A stretch of 64,000 nt of DNA, from positions 186,001 through 250,000 of the forward strand of contig JACKEB010000019.1 of the NCBI GenBank assembly GCA_020633205.1, written 5' to 3'. The stretch comes from Polyangiaceae bacterium (GTDB taxonomy: Bacteria; Myxococcota_A; Polyangia; Polyangiales; Polyangiaceae). The notes under the pieces are model-generated. The model searched no databases. It saw only the letters and a list, made by a program, of their open reading frames with translations, and was not told the DNA's origin. The position numbers and the translations under genes are program-made. This document shows positions 44,686 through 53,737 of this stretch, in pieces. Numbering within the stretch: the first letter of the stretch is position 1; each line of letters starts with the position of its first letter.

Positions 44686-46825
44686 CGGGCTTCTCTGCGG
44701 TTGCAGTCGCCGTGGCGGTGGGCTTGGCCGTAGGCTCACTGGTCGGTGCGGGCTCCGCGGTGCCCGCGGCCTTGGCCTTGTTGTACTCAGCAATGCGCGC
44801 CGCAGCCTTCTGCCCGTAGGGCGTGCCCGGGCCTGCATTTTCGAGCACCCGTTGGTACAGCCCCACGGCGCCGGCCTTGTCTCCGGACGACCATTTCTGA
44901 TCGGCCTTGCCAAGCAACGCGGGGATGTAGTTCGGGTTCTTCTTCAGCACTTCATCGTAGGCTTCACTCGCCGCGCTGGTGTCCTTTTTCCGCGCGGCTA
45001 CATCGCCCAAGCCAGCTAGCGCCTCGGTGTTACCCGGTTGCTTGGCGAGCACTGCACGAAAAAGCTGCTCCGCCCTATCAAGCTTGCCGGCCTTGAGGGC
45101 GGTGTTGGCCTGGGTGAGCATCACGCGAAAGTCCCCGGACGGCAGCGTGTCGCCTGCGGCAACGGGACCCGGCGACTCCGTAATCGCGGGGAGCTTGCTG
45201 GGATCCACGGTGGGCACCTCTTCGTCGACGCCTGCATCCTTCGCGTTTTCGTAGCGCTTTACGAACTCGCGCAGCTCGTTCACGAGGGGGTGAGGGCGAA
45301 TGGCGCTCGAGATCTTCTCGAGTTCGCTCTTCGCAGCCGGCAGATCTCCGCTCTTCGTCAGAGCGTAGACAAGCGCCGCGCTGGCGCGGCCAGGCCCCGT
45401 CTCCGCGGACTTTGCCGTGCGGAGACGATCAACAATAGAGCTCCAGTTTGGCTCCTTCTCGGCCATGTCCAGCGCGGCGAGGACATATGCGGTCTCAGGC
45501 TGCGAAGCGGTGGACGAGATCGAGGCGACGTGAGCTCGAGCTTTCTGCAGCTCGCCCTGCAGACGCAGCGCGTCGACCCGGGCACGAATCACGCTCGCAT
45601 CTTCCGGGGCCGCAGCCTCAGCCGCAGCTGCGGCGCTCAGGGATTTGCGCACGCGCACCGCGAGCTCGCGGTGAGTGATCTGAACCAGCTCGTCATCGCT
45701 GGGATCGAGCAAGCGAAGCTTGAGCCACACGATGTCCGCACGCGCTGCTTCCAGGCGGGCCTGGGCAACCAACACTCCAGCGTCGTGCTCGCCGAGGGCG
45801 CTCGCCTTGTCGTACTGCTCTTTGGCGCCTTCGAAGTCCCCGTCAGCCAGCGCCTTGTTACCGCGCTCGACCAAGGTCGCCACGCGCGCATCCGAAGCGG
45901 CATTGGCGGGCTCTTCAGTGGCAGCGCTCTTCAAGTAGTCGCGGCCGACGGTCAGCCCAACGAGCACCAGTGCGCCGAGGAGCACCACACCGACGATCCA
46001 ACGCGAGCGCTGCCGACGTGAGGGAGGCGCGGCGGTCATGAAGCGCGCGTCACCGGTCTCCTCGTAGCTGCGGTAGGCGTCGCTGACGTCAGTTGGCGTC
46101 GGCGTGTGCTGAAGCGGTTCCTCCTGGATACGCACGTTGGAGGGTGGCGTCAGGCGCGCCTCGGGGTGCGAAGGCTTGCTTGAGTGAAGCGAACTGCTCG
46201 GCGGGCTGAGATCGGAATCCGGCATTGGATTCCTGGGGATGGTCGGCGGATCCGGCTCGATGTCCACGTCGACCGCCGCAAACGCGGGCGGAGGCGGTGT
46301 GCTCGGGATCTTTCGACCCGGGATGGGCGGCTTGTTGCGAGCTGGCTTCGGCGGCGGCACCGAGGACCGTCGCGTGGTGGCGGCGAACGCAGGCTCTGCG
46401 GGAGGAGGATTGGAGGGCGTGCGCGGCGGGTGCGGCGTCGGGGGGAGCGGACCGCGGTTGCCGAGGCCACTCGAAGTGGAGCGTTTCCCCGCGGGAGGAG
46501 GCGCGCTGCTGTTGCGACGAAAGAACGGTTCGAGTTCAGCGATGGAGCTGAGCGCACGCGGCGGGCCACCACCCCGAGAGAGCAGATCCTCGGGGCCAAT
46601 CTGGCGCTGGCTGATCCCCTTCTGCAGATCGCGAAGCGATGTGTAAACCAGCTCCCGACCGCTGGTCGTGCGCACTACCCAGCGTTCGGGACCGCTGGGT
46701 CCGTCGGCGGGATGAACCTTGAACTGGTGCCCGCAGTTGGTGCACTTCACCGTGGTGCCACGGTCGCTGACCAGGGCATCGTCGAACTCGTACTCGGTTC
46801 CACAGCGTGAACAGCTAACGTCCAT
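44639..46825 (-). CDS. zinc-ribbon/TPR membrane protein
   Basis: The 728-aa product begins with a MJ0042-type zinc ribbon (Cys5, Cys8, Cys28, Cys31) followed by a GYF-2-like segment (WVVRTTSGRELVYTSLRDLQKGISQRQIGPEDLL). A Pro/Ser-rich disordered stretch (about residues 105-265) leads to one transmembrane helix (about 272-290) and a long periplasmic TPR region (about 300-690, with repeats such as AKLDRAEQLFRAVLAKQPGNTEALAGLGDVA). The layout is common in myxobacteria; some relatives are tied to motility or envelope assembly, but this one is unassigned. The tail is Ala/Thr/Pro-rich. Confidence 0.88.
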   Translation of the reverse strand: MDVSCSRCGTEYEFDDALVSDRGTTVKCTNCGHQFKVHPADGPSGPERWVVRTTSGRELVYTSLRDLQKGISQRQIGPEDLLSRGGGPPRALSSIAELEPFFRRNSSAPPPAGKRSTSSGLGNRGPLPPTPHPPRTPSNPPPAEPAFAATTRRSSVPPPKPARNKPPIPGRKIPSTPPPPAFAAVDVDIEPDPPTIPRNPMPDSDLSPPSSSLHSSKPSHPEARLTPPSNVRIQEEPLQHTPTPTDVSDAYRSYEETGDARFMTAAPPSRRQRSRWIVGVVLLGALVLVGLTVGRDYLKSAATEEPANAASDARVATLVERGNKALADGDFEGAKEQYDKASALGEHDAGVLVAQARLEAARADIVWLKLRLLDPSDDELVQITHRELAVRVRKSLSAAAAAEAAAPEDASVIRARVDALRLQGELQKARAHVASISSTASQPETAYVLAALDMAEKEPNWSSIVDRLRTAKSAETGPGRASAALVYALTKSGDLPAAKSELEKISSAIRPHPLVNELREFVKRYENAKDAGVDEEVPTVDPSKLPAITESPGPVAAGDTLPSGDFRVMLTQANTALKAGKLDRAEQLFRAVLAKQPGNTEALAGLGDVAARKKDTSAASEAYDEVLKKNPNYIPALLGKADQKWSSGDKAGAVGLYQRVLENAGPGTPYGQKAAARIAEYNKAKAAGTAEPAPTSEPTAKPTATATATAEKPDEPQTPHIDTTDLPE

Positions 46826-47376
46826 CGAAGTCTTGGGTGGGGTGTTGTGTTCTGTTCACGCGCATCGCGCGTCGAGCGGCCGCAAGTCGTGAACCGCAGG
46901 TCAAGTCGCCCTGAGTGGCGCTGCACCAACGGCGGTGCACCGACAAACGCGAGCAGTTGGCATGGGTGTCAAGCAACGCTAGCACCTTCTTCCCCAGGCA
47001 AGCGCCTGAACAACGCGAACTTTTGCGCTCGGCAGGCGCGTGAACGCGACTTCACCCTCCCCCCCAAACCCGCGCCCAGGTCACCCAGCAGATCCGCACG
47101 CTGGGACGCCCGGGGCATTCTGGGAGCGTGCCAAATCTGCCCGTTTCTGGGGGTTGTCTGGCGCGGTCCGCAGGTGGGGACTCGCGGACCCGAGGAGCTC
47201 ACGGGCGCGGCTTGTCTGAGGCACGCCGCTTGCTAACCTCTCGATGGCGGCGGCAACGCGCCGCTGGGCAAAGGTACTGGCGCCCGCGCGGTTCGGGCCT
47301 TTGAGTTGATTCTTTCGCGCCCGCGAGCGCGAGGTTGTTCGCACCGGTTGGGTGCGAAGCTGCAGGAGACCGAAAC
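46826..47376. other. 551-base divergent gap without a recognisable gene
   Basis: No open frame here has protein-like composition or a family match. The region must contain the promoters of the zinc-ribbon/TPR gene and the lipoprotein gene at 47377. A C-run (CCCCCCC) near 47055-47065 is the only striking local feature. Confidence 0.35.
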
Positions 47377-48039
47377 ATGAAGCGAGTTTGGCTGCTAGGC
47401 GCGACGTTACTGTCTTCAATGGCCCTCGGAGGATGCCCCCTCTACCCCGACGACCCCGCATACTGCGACTACAACTCCGACTGCGGCTCCGGCTTCGTTT
47501 GCAATGGCTACGGAGAGTGTGTTCCCGACGGCCGCAACGACGTCCAGTGCACCTCGCCGGCCCAGTGCGGAGTGAACGAAACCTGCGGCGCCGACCAGCA
47601 GTGTCACTCCGGAGACTGCAGCTTCGTGGGCTGCCCAGCGGGCTACAGCTGCGTACGCAACGATAGCGCTCGCTTCTCCTGTCAGGACACCCTCGGGTCC
47701 GGTGGTAGCGGCGCTACTTCGAGCGGTGGCAGCGGCGGCGCAACCACTGGCGGCAGCGCTGGTGCAGCCACTGGCGGCGCAGCGACCGGCGGCACTGGCG
47801 GCGCGGCGACTGGCGGAGCAGCAACGGGTGGCGCGGGCGGCGCGACCGGCGGCAACGCTGGAGCGGCGACGGGTGGTGCAAGCACTGGCGGCGCAGCGAC
47901 TGGCGGAGCAGCGACTGGCGGTGCGAGCACGGGCGGTGCGGCAACGGGCGGCGCCAGCACCGGCGGCGCAGCAACGGCTGGCACAGGTGGCGTCGGAACC
48001 GGTGGCGCTAGCACCGGCGGTGCAGCTGGTAGCGCCTGA
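47377..48039 (+). CDS. Cys-rich lipoprotein with long Gly/Ala/Thr repeat tail
   Basis: The 220-aa product has a signal peptide with lipobox-like ALGGC, a Cys-rich domain of about 80 residues with spaced pairs (YCDYNSDCGSGFVCNGYGEC, QCGVNETC, QQCHSGDC, CPAGYSC), and then about 110 residues of Gly/Ala/Thr/Ser repeats to the end. There is no domain after the repeat, unlike the other linker lipoproteins here. ATG 47377 has GGAG eight bases upstream. The stop touches the stop of the convergent sspB gene. Confidence 0.75.
   Translation: MKRVWLLGATLLSSMALGGCPLYPDDPAYCDYNSDCGSGFVCNGYGECVPDGRNDVQCTSPAQCGVNETCGADQQCHSGDCSFVGCPAGYSCVRNDSARFSCQDTLGSGGSGATSSGGSGGATTGGSAGAATGGAATGGTGGAATGGAATGGAGGATGGNAGAATGGASTGGAATGGAATGGASTGGAATGGASTGGAATAGTGGVGTGGASTGGAAGSA
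47695..48036 (+). repeat. tandem GC-rich repeat coding Gly-Gly-Ala-Xaa-Thr/Ser
   Basis: Short near-identical units (for example GCGACTGGCGGAGCAGC) recur with small changes throughout the 3' third of the lipoprotein gene. Such minisatellites change length by slippage or recombination. Confidence 0.75.
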
Positions 48040-48759
48040 TCACTTCACGACGCGCAAATACGGGGGAAGCTTTCGCTTCCCATCCGGCTTCTCTTCGGCG
48101 GCTGGCTCCTCACTGGGGCCGGCCGTTTCCGTGTGGTCTGATGCTTCGGCGTCCGTCTCGTTTCCGTCGCTAGCAGTCGCCTCGTCCTCGCTGGGCAGGG
48201 CGGCCAGAGCAGGGCGTGCAGACTTGCGTTCTTCGGCGGGAGCCTCCGCTTCGGCAACTGCCGCGTCCTCGGCTCCCTCCTCGGAAGTGGCCGTCGACTC
48301 AGGTGACTCGCCCTCTGCGCGGGGCGTCTCAGGCTCATCAGCTTCGTCCGCCTCGGTGTCCTCAGGCTCACCCACGGCGCGAAGATGCGGCTTCTTGCGT
48401 GGGGTTTGCTGCTGGGCGCCCTTGGCATTCGCTTGGGCTGCAACCTCGGCAGGGACATCGTCGGGCCAAACCATGCCGCGACCGTCTTCACCCACCAGCG
48501 CGTAGATCGCAGACCACGGCATCAAGCAGAAATGAGGCGTGCGATTGAAGCTCAGGGTGCAGCTGATGGCCTCATCGTCGACCTCTAGGTCGCGGATCGG
48601 CACGGCCATGTTGAGACCAATCTGCAGCACCAGCTGCGGCTGCTTCTTGAACCACGGAGGCACGCGCACTTCCTCGCGACGCGGGTCGAGGTGAATGAAC
48701 ACGGTGGACCGCTGGAGCAACGCGAGTGCGACCTCTTTCTTTGGTGGCAGGGCTTGCAT
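48040..48759 (-). CDS. sspB: SspB-like ClpXP adaptor with long acidic tail
   Basis: SspB delivers ssrA-tagged proteins to ClpXP. The product (239 aa from ATG 48759) has the SspB fold: ALLQRSTVFIHLDPRREEVRVPPWFKKQPQLVLQIGLNM, ISCTLSFNRTPHFCLMPWSAIYALV. A linker of about 130 residues, Glu/Ala/Ser-rich and strongly acidic, is longer than usual. The last residues, LPPYLRVVK, match the E. coli SspB ClpX-binding tail (ends LRVVK), which is strong support. The frame is open to 48852, but the family begins near KKEVALALLQR. Confidence 0.93.
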   Translation of the reverse strand: MQALPPKKEVALALLQRSTVFIHLDPRREEVRVPPWFKKQPQLVLQIGLNMAVPIRDLEVDDEAISCTLSFNRTPHFCLMPWSAIYALVGEDGRGMVWPDDVPAEVAAQANAKGAQQQTPRKKPHLRAVGEPEDTEADEADEPETPRAEGESPESTATSEEGAEDAAVAEAEAPAEERKSARPALAALPSEDEATASDGNETDAEASDHTETAGPSEEPAAEEKPDGKRKLPPYLRVVK

Positions 48760-48939
48760 CGGCGCCTGCACCCATACCGCCCCAGCGTGCGGAGCGCCAG
48801 ATGTAAGGCGCTCTGCGCGAGTCGCGCACTTCACTGAACTCGTTGATTCCATTCAACATGCGGCCGCTTCGACGCTTGGCGGCAGCGCGCCGCGAGAATG
48901 TTGCGAGGCCCTGTGTCTACCCCACGCTAAGATGCGCGG

Positions 48940-50967
48940 ATGCGCTTTGGCTCCCTCTCGACATCGCGAACGATTTCAATTCTCGGCCTTTGCGGCTTGA
49001 GCTTGCTGGCCGCTTGCGCGTCCGACAAGACAACGGACGAAGGGGGTGAGGGTGGCAGCGCGGGCACCGCTGGTTCCGCAGGGAATGGCGGCACCGGTGG
49101 AGACATAGTTGCAGGCAGCGGCGGTGACGCAGGCACTGCTGGCACCGGCGCCATGGGCGGCACCGCGGGCACTGGGGCTGTGGGTGGTACCGCAGGCACT
49201 GGCGCCGGCGGGACCGGAGGCAGCTCTGGTTCCGCGGGGAGCTCCGGCAACGGCGGGATCGGCGGCGTAGGCCCCGACGCCACGATTACGGACGGCGCCG
49301 AAGATCGCATCCTGCTGACAGGCCTCGTGGTCACGCCGGATCAAGCCTTCGACGGCCAAGTCTTGGTCGAGGGCGAAGACATCACCTGCGTCGAGATGGG
49401 CACCGGCTGCGAGAGCCAGAGCGGCGCGACAGGAGCAACCCGCATCGACACCAACGGCATCATCCTGCCGGGCCTGATCGACACGCATAACCACATCTTG
49501 TTTGATATTTTCAACAACGATGACTGGGTGCCCAACTTGCCAGCGAGCTGTACGGATCGCACGGACTGCGTGAACGGGAGCCCCTACTGCAAGAGAGCGA
49601 ACGGCACTGACAACAACTACTGCGATTGCGTGGATAGCGTCTGCCGCTACACAAATCACAACCAGTGGGGTGATGAGGCCGAGTACAACCAGATGCTCGA
49701 CTACAAGCAGTGCCTGAGCGACGCCAGCCAAGGCAAGAAGGCGTGGTGCCCGATTACTTACGACGGGACGACGGGGCGCCTAACGTGTGAGATGGACAAG
49801 TGGGGTGAGCTCAAGGGGTTGATCGCGGGAACAACGTCGATCGTCGGCCTGCCCGGCAACGGGCTGGCATGTTTCGGAAGCCTGTCCCGCTCCATCGACT
49901 CCAGCCAGAACGATCTGCCCGGTGACAAGATCCAAGTGAGTTCGCTGTTTCCCCCGAGCGACCCTTCCGGCGTGTGCGACAACTTCAGTGACGGGAGCAC
50001 GGACGCGTTTCTCGTGCATTGCGGTGAAGGCGTAGACGCCGCAGCCCTAGAGGAGTGGACTGACTTAAGCACTGCCGGAACTCCCAATGGTTGCCTGCTT
50101 AGCTACCAAACGACCGTGACTCATGGGGTGGCTTTCACGAATACGGAATTCGCTGCGATGGCCGCGGCGAAGATGAAGCTCACTTGGTCGCCAGCCTCAA
50201 ACATCGCCCTTTATGGGAGAACGACCAATATCCCCGCGGCACTAAGTGCTGGAATCACTGTCGCGCTCGGCCCCGACTGGTCGATGGGCGGAAGTCAGAA
50301 CCTCCTTGACGAGCTCCGGTTCGCTGACAACTGGGACAACACGCACTGGGGCGACAACATCAGCGCGGAAGAACTCGTACACATGGTTACCAAGAACGCA
50401 GCCGCGGTTCTTGGGTTGGAATCCGTGCTCGGAAAGCTCGAGGTTGGGTTGAAGGCCGACATCCTCGTCATCGGTGGAGACACTAGTCGCCCCTTCGACT
50501 CAGTCGTCGCCGCACGACCTCGGGACGTCCGCCTGGTAATGGTGGGTGGGAAGGTGCTGTTTGGAGATGACCAGCTGGAAGCAGCTGGCCCAGTGAATCC
50601 AGGCTGCGAGACTTTCGACGCGTGCGGACGCAACAAGTTTCTGTGCGTCGCGGAGGCATCGACCAGCAACTTGTTCAGCCAAACCAAGGACCAAATCGAG
50701 AAGAACTTGAACGACGCTTTGCAGGACTTGGATGGGATCGCAGCCTTGCCCAACACTGACTGTGGGAGCTGCCCCACCGGAGAAAGCTGCTATGTGCGCA
50801 CCAGCGTGCCGATGGCCAACGCATCGCAGTGCGCTTCAGCATGTGCGAGTGGCCAAGCTTGCTTCCAGACGAGTGCGAGCGGGTACGGCTGCCTGAGCAT
50901 CAACGCGTGTGAACCAACGAAAACCGAAGCATTCTACCCCGTCGCACCGCTTCTCAAGTGCAACTGA
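48940..50967 (+). CDS. secreted amidohydrolase lipoprotein with GGSGG linker and Cys-rich tail
   Basis: The 675-aa product has a signal peptide with lipobox-like LAAC, a Gly/Ser/Ala linker (residues about 30-110), then an amidohydrolase domain: LPGLIDTHNHILFD with the HxH metal pair, later LVHCGEGVD, VTHGVAF, and GPDWSMGG with the catalytic Asp. This is the cytosine-deaminase/chlorohydrolase-like subtype. A Cys-rich insert (about residues 200-240) follows the HxH strand and a second Cys-rich segment closes the protein (CETFDACGRNKFLC, CGSCPTGESCYV). Substrate unknown. Placement on the cell surface is inferred. The next lipoprotein gene follows after 22 bases. Confidence 0.88.
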   Translation: MRFGSLSTSRTISILGLCGLSLLAACASDKTTDEGGEGGSAGTAGSAGNGGTGGDIVAGSGGDAGTAGTGAMGGTAGTGAVGGTAGTGAGGTGGSSGSAGSSGNGGIGGVGPDATITDGAEDRILLTGLVVTPDQAFDGQVLVEGEDITCVEMGTGCESQSGATGATRIDTNGIILPGLIDTHNHILFDIFNNDDWVPNLPASCTDRTDCVNGSPYCKRANGTDNNYCDCVDSVCRYTNHNQWGDEAEYNQMLDYKQCLSDASQGKKAWCPITYDGTTGRLTCEMDKWGELKGLIAGTTSIVGLPGNGLACFGSLSRSIDSSQNDLPGDKIQVSSLFPPSDPSGVCDNFSDGSTDAFLVHCGEGVDAAALEEWTDLSTAGTPNGCLLSYQTTVTHGVAFTNTEFAAMAAAKMKLTWSPASNIALYGRTTNIPAALSAGITVALGPDWSMGGSQNLLDELRFADNWDNTHWGDNISAEELVHMVTKNAAAVLGLESVLGKLEVGLKADILVIGGDTSRPFDSVVAARPRDVRLVMVGGKVLFGDDQLEAAGPVNPGCETFDACGRNKFLCVAEASTSNLFSQTKDQIEKNLNDALQDLDGIAALPNTDCGSCPTGESCYVRTSVPMANASQCASACASGQACFQTSASGYGCLSINACEPTKTEAFYPVAPLLKCN

Positions 50968-50989
50968 AGTCCGCGTGGTACCATTCGCC

Positions 50990-52465
50990 ATGCTTCGACG
51001 CTTGGCGATGCTCGTTCCGTTTGTTGCTCTCGGCTGTAGCCAGCTAATCGGGCTGGATGGATTCAAAGAGTCACCCGAAGCGACCGGGGGCACGAGTGCG
51101 ACCGGCGGCGCCGCGGGCAACGGCGGGAGTTCCGCGAGCGGCGGCAGCGCGGGTGATGGTGGAAGCTCGGGAAGCGCGGGGAGCGGCGCGACTTCCGGTT
51201 CAGGCGGAACCGGAGGTGTGGCCCCTGACTGCAGTCAGCCTGAGGACTGCGTAGACGCCCTCGGCGAGTGCGACGACAAGTGGACCTGCCCCGCCGGCAA
51301 ATGCGTGAAGGAATTCAAGGCGGGCGGCGATACCTGCAGCCTGGGGATCTGTAGCGGCAAGGGCGGATGTGGTGAGTGCGTCGCCGACTCCCGTCGCTGC
51401 AGCACCACCGAGCTCGGCCGGCCAGAAGTCTGCGACGACACGGGACACTGGGTGGGTGCACTCACCTGCTCGGGGGACAAGCCGATTTGCGACGAGGGGA
51501 GTTGCCTCGGGGTAACACAACTGAGCCTTGGAACCACCCACAACTGCGCGTTGCTCACCGATGGGCAAGTGCGCTGTTGGGGACAGAACTCAGCTGGACA
51601 GCTCGGAATTGGCTCTAAGTCGAGTGAGGAGTTCAGGCCGGTGAAGGTTGCGGGAATCGCAAACGCGGTCGAGGTGGCGGCGGGAAGTGAACTCAGCTGT
51701 GCTCGGCTGGCGAACAGCGAAGTCTGGTGCTGGGGCTTGCTGTCTGTAAGCTCCACGAACCCCGGTGAGAACTTCAGCGAGGAATGGCTCGCCCCGCACA
51801 AGATTGGCGACAACGCAGAACAGCTCGCGGTGTCTGCTGGCCCATGCTACTTGAGCGACGGACGAGCGTTCTGCATGGGCGAAGGAACCGACGGGAACGG
51901 GGACTTTGGCCAGGAATCCGGAGAAGGTGGCTCACCCGTTCTCGAGGTTATTACTGGCCTCTCGGGACTTAGGCAAATCACTCGATCGTACTGGGCAATT
52001 TGCGGATTACAGGATAGCGCGATCACATGCGCTGGTGTGGCGGCGGGCTCACCCCCCACCAATGGAGTAGGCCCTGACACAACAATCAGCTCGGGCTTCT
52101 ACGGATCCTGCGAAGCGGGAAAGACGCAGGCTGGGACGATCCTGTGCTGGGGCGGTCAAGTCTCCACTCCTCGCTTCGGAGTTGATAGCCCGTTCGACGC
52201 CGTCAAACCCTCCCTCGGGTTCGACCATGCTTGTGCCATCTCGAGCGGCACCGCCTACTGCTGGGGCGCGAGCAACAAAGGGCAATGCGGAGAAGATCGC
52301 ACCGTCACGAGCGACGTCCCGAACGCTGTCGTTTCAGGGGTCGAAGACGTCTACGCGGGCAACAAGATCAGCTGTGCAAAGAAGACGGACGGCAGCGTGG
52401 TCTGCTGGGGTGCGATCACGTCGACGGACGTTGGCTATCAGCCCCGACCGATTCAGTGGAACTAG
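50990..52465 (+). CDS. RCC1-repeat lipoprotein with GGSGG linker
   Basis: The 491-aa product has a signal peptide (lipobox-like ALGC), a Gly/Ser/Ala linker, a Cys-rich segment (CSQPEDCVDALGECDDKWTCPAGKC and CSLGICSGKGGCGEC), then RCC1-type repeats: LGTTHNCALLTDGQVRCWGQNSAGQLGIG, ELSCARLANSEVWCWG, SCAKKTDGSVVCWG. The conserved Cys-x-W-G units suggest a propeller with disulfides. It is likely co-transcribed with the amidohydrolase. Its role is unknown; RCC1 modules usually mediate protein contacts. The upstream open frame (from 50909) overlaps the amidohydrolase and lacks a signal peptide. Confidence 0.88.
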   Translation: MLRRLAMLVPFVALGCSQLIGLDGFKESPEATGGTSATGGAAGNGGSSASGGSAGDGGSSGSAGSGATSGSGGTGGVAPDCSQPEDCVDALGECDDKWTCPAGKCVKEFKAGGDTCSLGICSGKGGCGECVADSRRCSTTELGRPEVCDDTGHWVGALTCSGDKPICDEGSCLGVTQLSLGTTHNCALLTDGQVRCWGQNSAGQLGIGSKSSEEFRPVKVAGIANAVEVAAGSELSCARLANSEVWCWGLLSVSSTNPGENFSEEWLAPHKIGDNAEQLAVSAGPCYLSDGRAFCMGEGTDGNGDFGQESGEGGSPVLEVITGLSGLRQITRSYWAICGLQDSAITCAGVAAGSPPTNGVGPDTTISSGFYGSCEAGKTQAGTILCWGGQVSTPRFGVDSPFDAVKPSLGFDHACAISSGTAYCWGASNKGQCGEDRTVTSDVPNAVVSGVEDVYAGNKISCAKKTDGSVVCWGAITSTDVGYQPRPIQWN

Positions 52466-52480
52466 GGCTTGAGCCCTCCA

Positions 52481-53641
52481 TCACTTCGCAAAGCACCCCA
52501 GCTCTTTTCCTCCCGGAACTAAAATCGGACCACGCAGCGCGGAGCCTTCGAAGGCGCCCATACGGTTCAGCTCAGGAAGCGAGAACTGAACCACGCCGGT
52601 GTCCGTCGCGAGCCAGGCTGCGTGGGATTGCAGGGCTAGCGGGCGGTACCTGTCTGTGACCGGTGCCTCGACTCGCGTGCCGTAGGCAGCGCCCTGCCCC
52701 GCGCTCCACAGGCTTAGAGCATCGTGAGGCGCTTCCAGTAGCGCGACGGCGCGGTGAGGCGCCGCTGCGAGCGCCAGCGCCCGTGCTTGGCCGAGGTACG
52801 CTTGCTCGAACGTGGGCGCGCCGAGGGGAGCGAGCGCCGCAAAGCGCGCGAGGCGTGGCCCCGTATCGGCGCCCGCCTCCAGCCACACCCAGAGATCGGC
52901 GCCGCGCGTCGCCAAGGCGCTTGCTCGGGGCAGCGCATAGGTGTCGATGTGCTCCGCAGAGCCTTCGAGGGAAGCGAAGGCGACCGACGTTGCCTCAGCC
53001 TTCCCGACGATGGCCACCACGTTGCCCTGGGGTAATGCCGCCCAACGCACGGGTTCGGGCCATGTTTCGGCCTGGCTCAGGAGTTCGAGCCGAAAGCCGA
53101 GACGTTGCCACACAGGGACCGGGTCGCCTTGAGTGAGCCACAACGTCTCCGGGCGGCGCTGACCGGTGCGCGACGCGTAGCTCCTCACCCCCAAAATTTG
53201 AGGATTGCCCCAGTACTCCTCCGTCGCGGACTCGAGCGCCAGCACGAGCTGACCGGACTCCCAACGCGGCTCGTAGGCGAACAGCCTCTGCGCACGCCCG
53301 TTGCTCGAGACCCGCGCTACCAGGCGACACGCGGCTGGCAGCCAGGCGAGATCGTAGACGCTATTCCCGAGTGGGTGTTCGGCCACGACATCACCTGTCC
53401 GGAGCTCGAAGACCACGAGGGAGCCTCGGTCGTTCGTCGCGAAACCAAGCCCTGGAGCGACCTCCGGCTTGTGTACCTCGGAGGGTATCGGTTGATTCCA
53501 TGGGGATTCAGCGATTGGGGGAGGCGCCTCGGAGTCGCTGCCTCCGTCTTCAACTTGGAGGCGCGTGCGTGAGTCGGGGGGCGACTCGCAAGCCCAGGCA
53601 CAAATAACGACGACGGCGAGGAGAACGAACTGGAGGCGCAT
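52481..53641 (-). CDS. hypothetical lipoprotein, propeller-like
   Basis: The 386-aa product has a signal peptide and lipobox-like AWAC, a Pro/Glu linker, then many strand-turn motifs with Asp-Val/Thr, Trp and Leu-Trp segments (LVVFELRTGDVVAEHPLG, ADLWVWLEAGADT, DALSLWSAGQG) that suggest a beta-propeller, as in WD40- or quinoprotein-like surface proteins. No family is recognised. Convergent with the RCC1 gene, 15 bases apart. Confidence 0.68.
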   Translation of the reverse strand: MRLQFVLLAVVVICAWACESPPDSRTRLQVEDGGSDSEAPPPIAESPWNQPIPSEVHKPEVAPGLGFATNDRGSLVVFELRTGDVVAEHPLGNSVYDLAWLPAACRLVARVSSNGRAQRLFAYEPRWESGQLVLALESATEEYWGNPQILGVRSYASRTGQRRPETLWLTQGDPVPVWQRLGFRLELLSQAETWPEPVRWAALPQGNVVAIVGKAEATSVAFASLEGSAEHIDTYALPRASALATRGADLWVWLEAGADTGPRLARFAALAPLGAPTFEQAYLGQARALALAAAPHRAVALLEAPHDALSLWSAGQGAAYGTRVEAPVTDRYRPLALQSHAAWLATDTGVVQFSLPELNRMGAFEGSALRGPILVPGGKELGCFAK

Positions 53642-53737
53642 GGCGCACCTTTCGTCCGCTGTTCGTTTCGGTTGTGGGGTGAGGCGCGTTTGGCCTTAGC
53701 CGCCACCCGCCACTCACCGCCAGGGCTCCTGCTTCGC

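Noticed and set aside
46847..47236. Frames in the gap before 47377
   Set aside because: Arg/Cys/Pro-rich chance frames with no ribosome site or family pattern.
47682..48014. Val/Ala/Pro-rich frame on the minus strand over the repeat
   Set aside because: It is the mirror of the Gly/Ala repeat and has no independent start signals.
47695..48036. Possible CRISPR array
   Set aside because: Repeats are contiguous, coding and without regular unique spacers; no cas genes are near.
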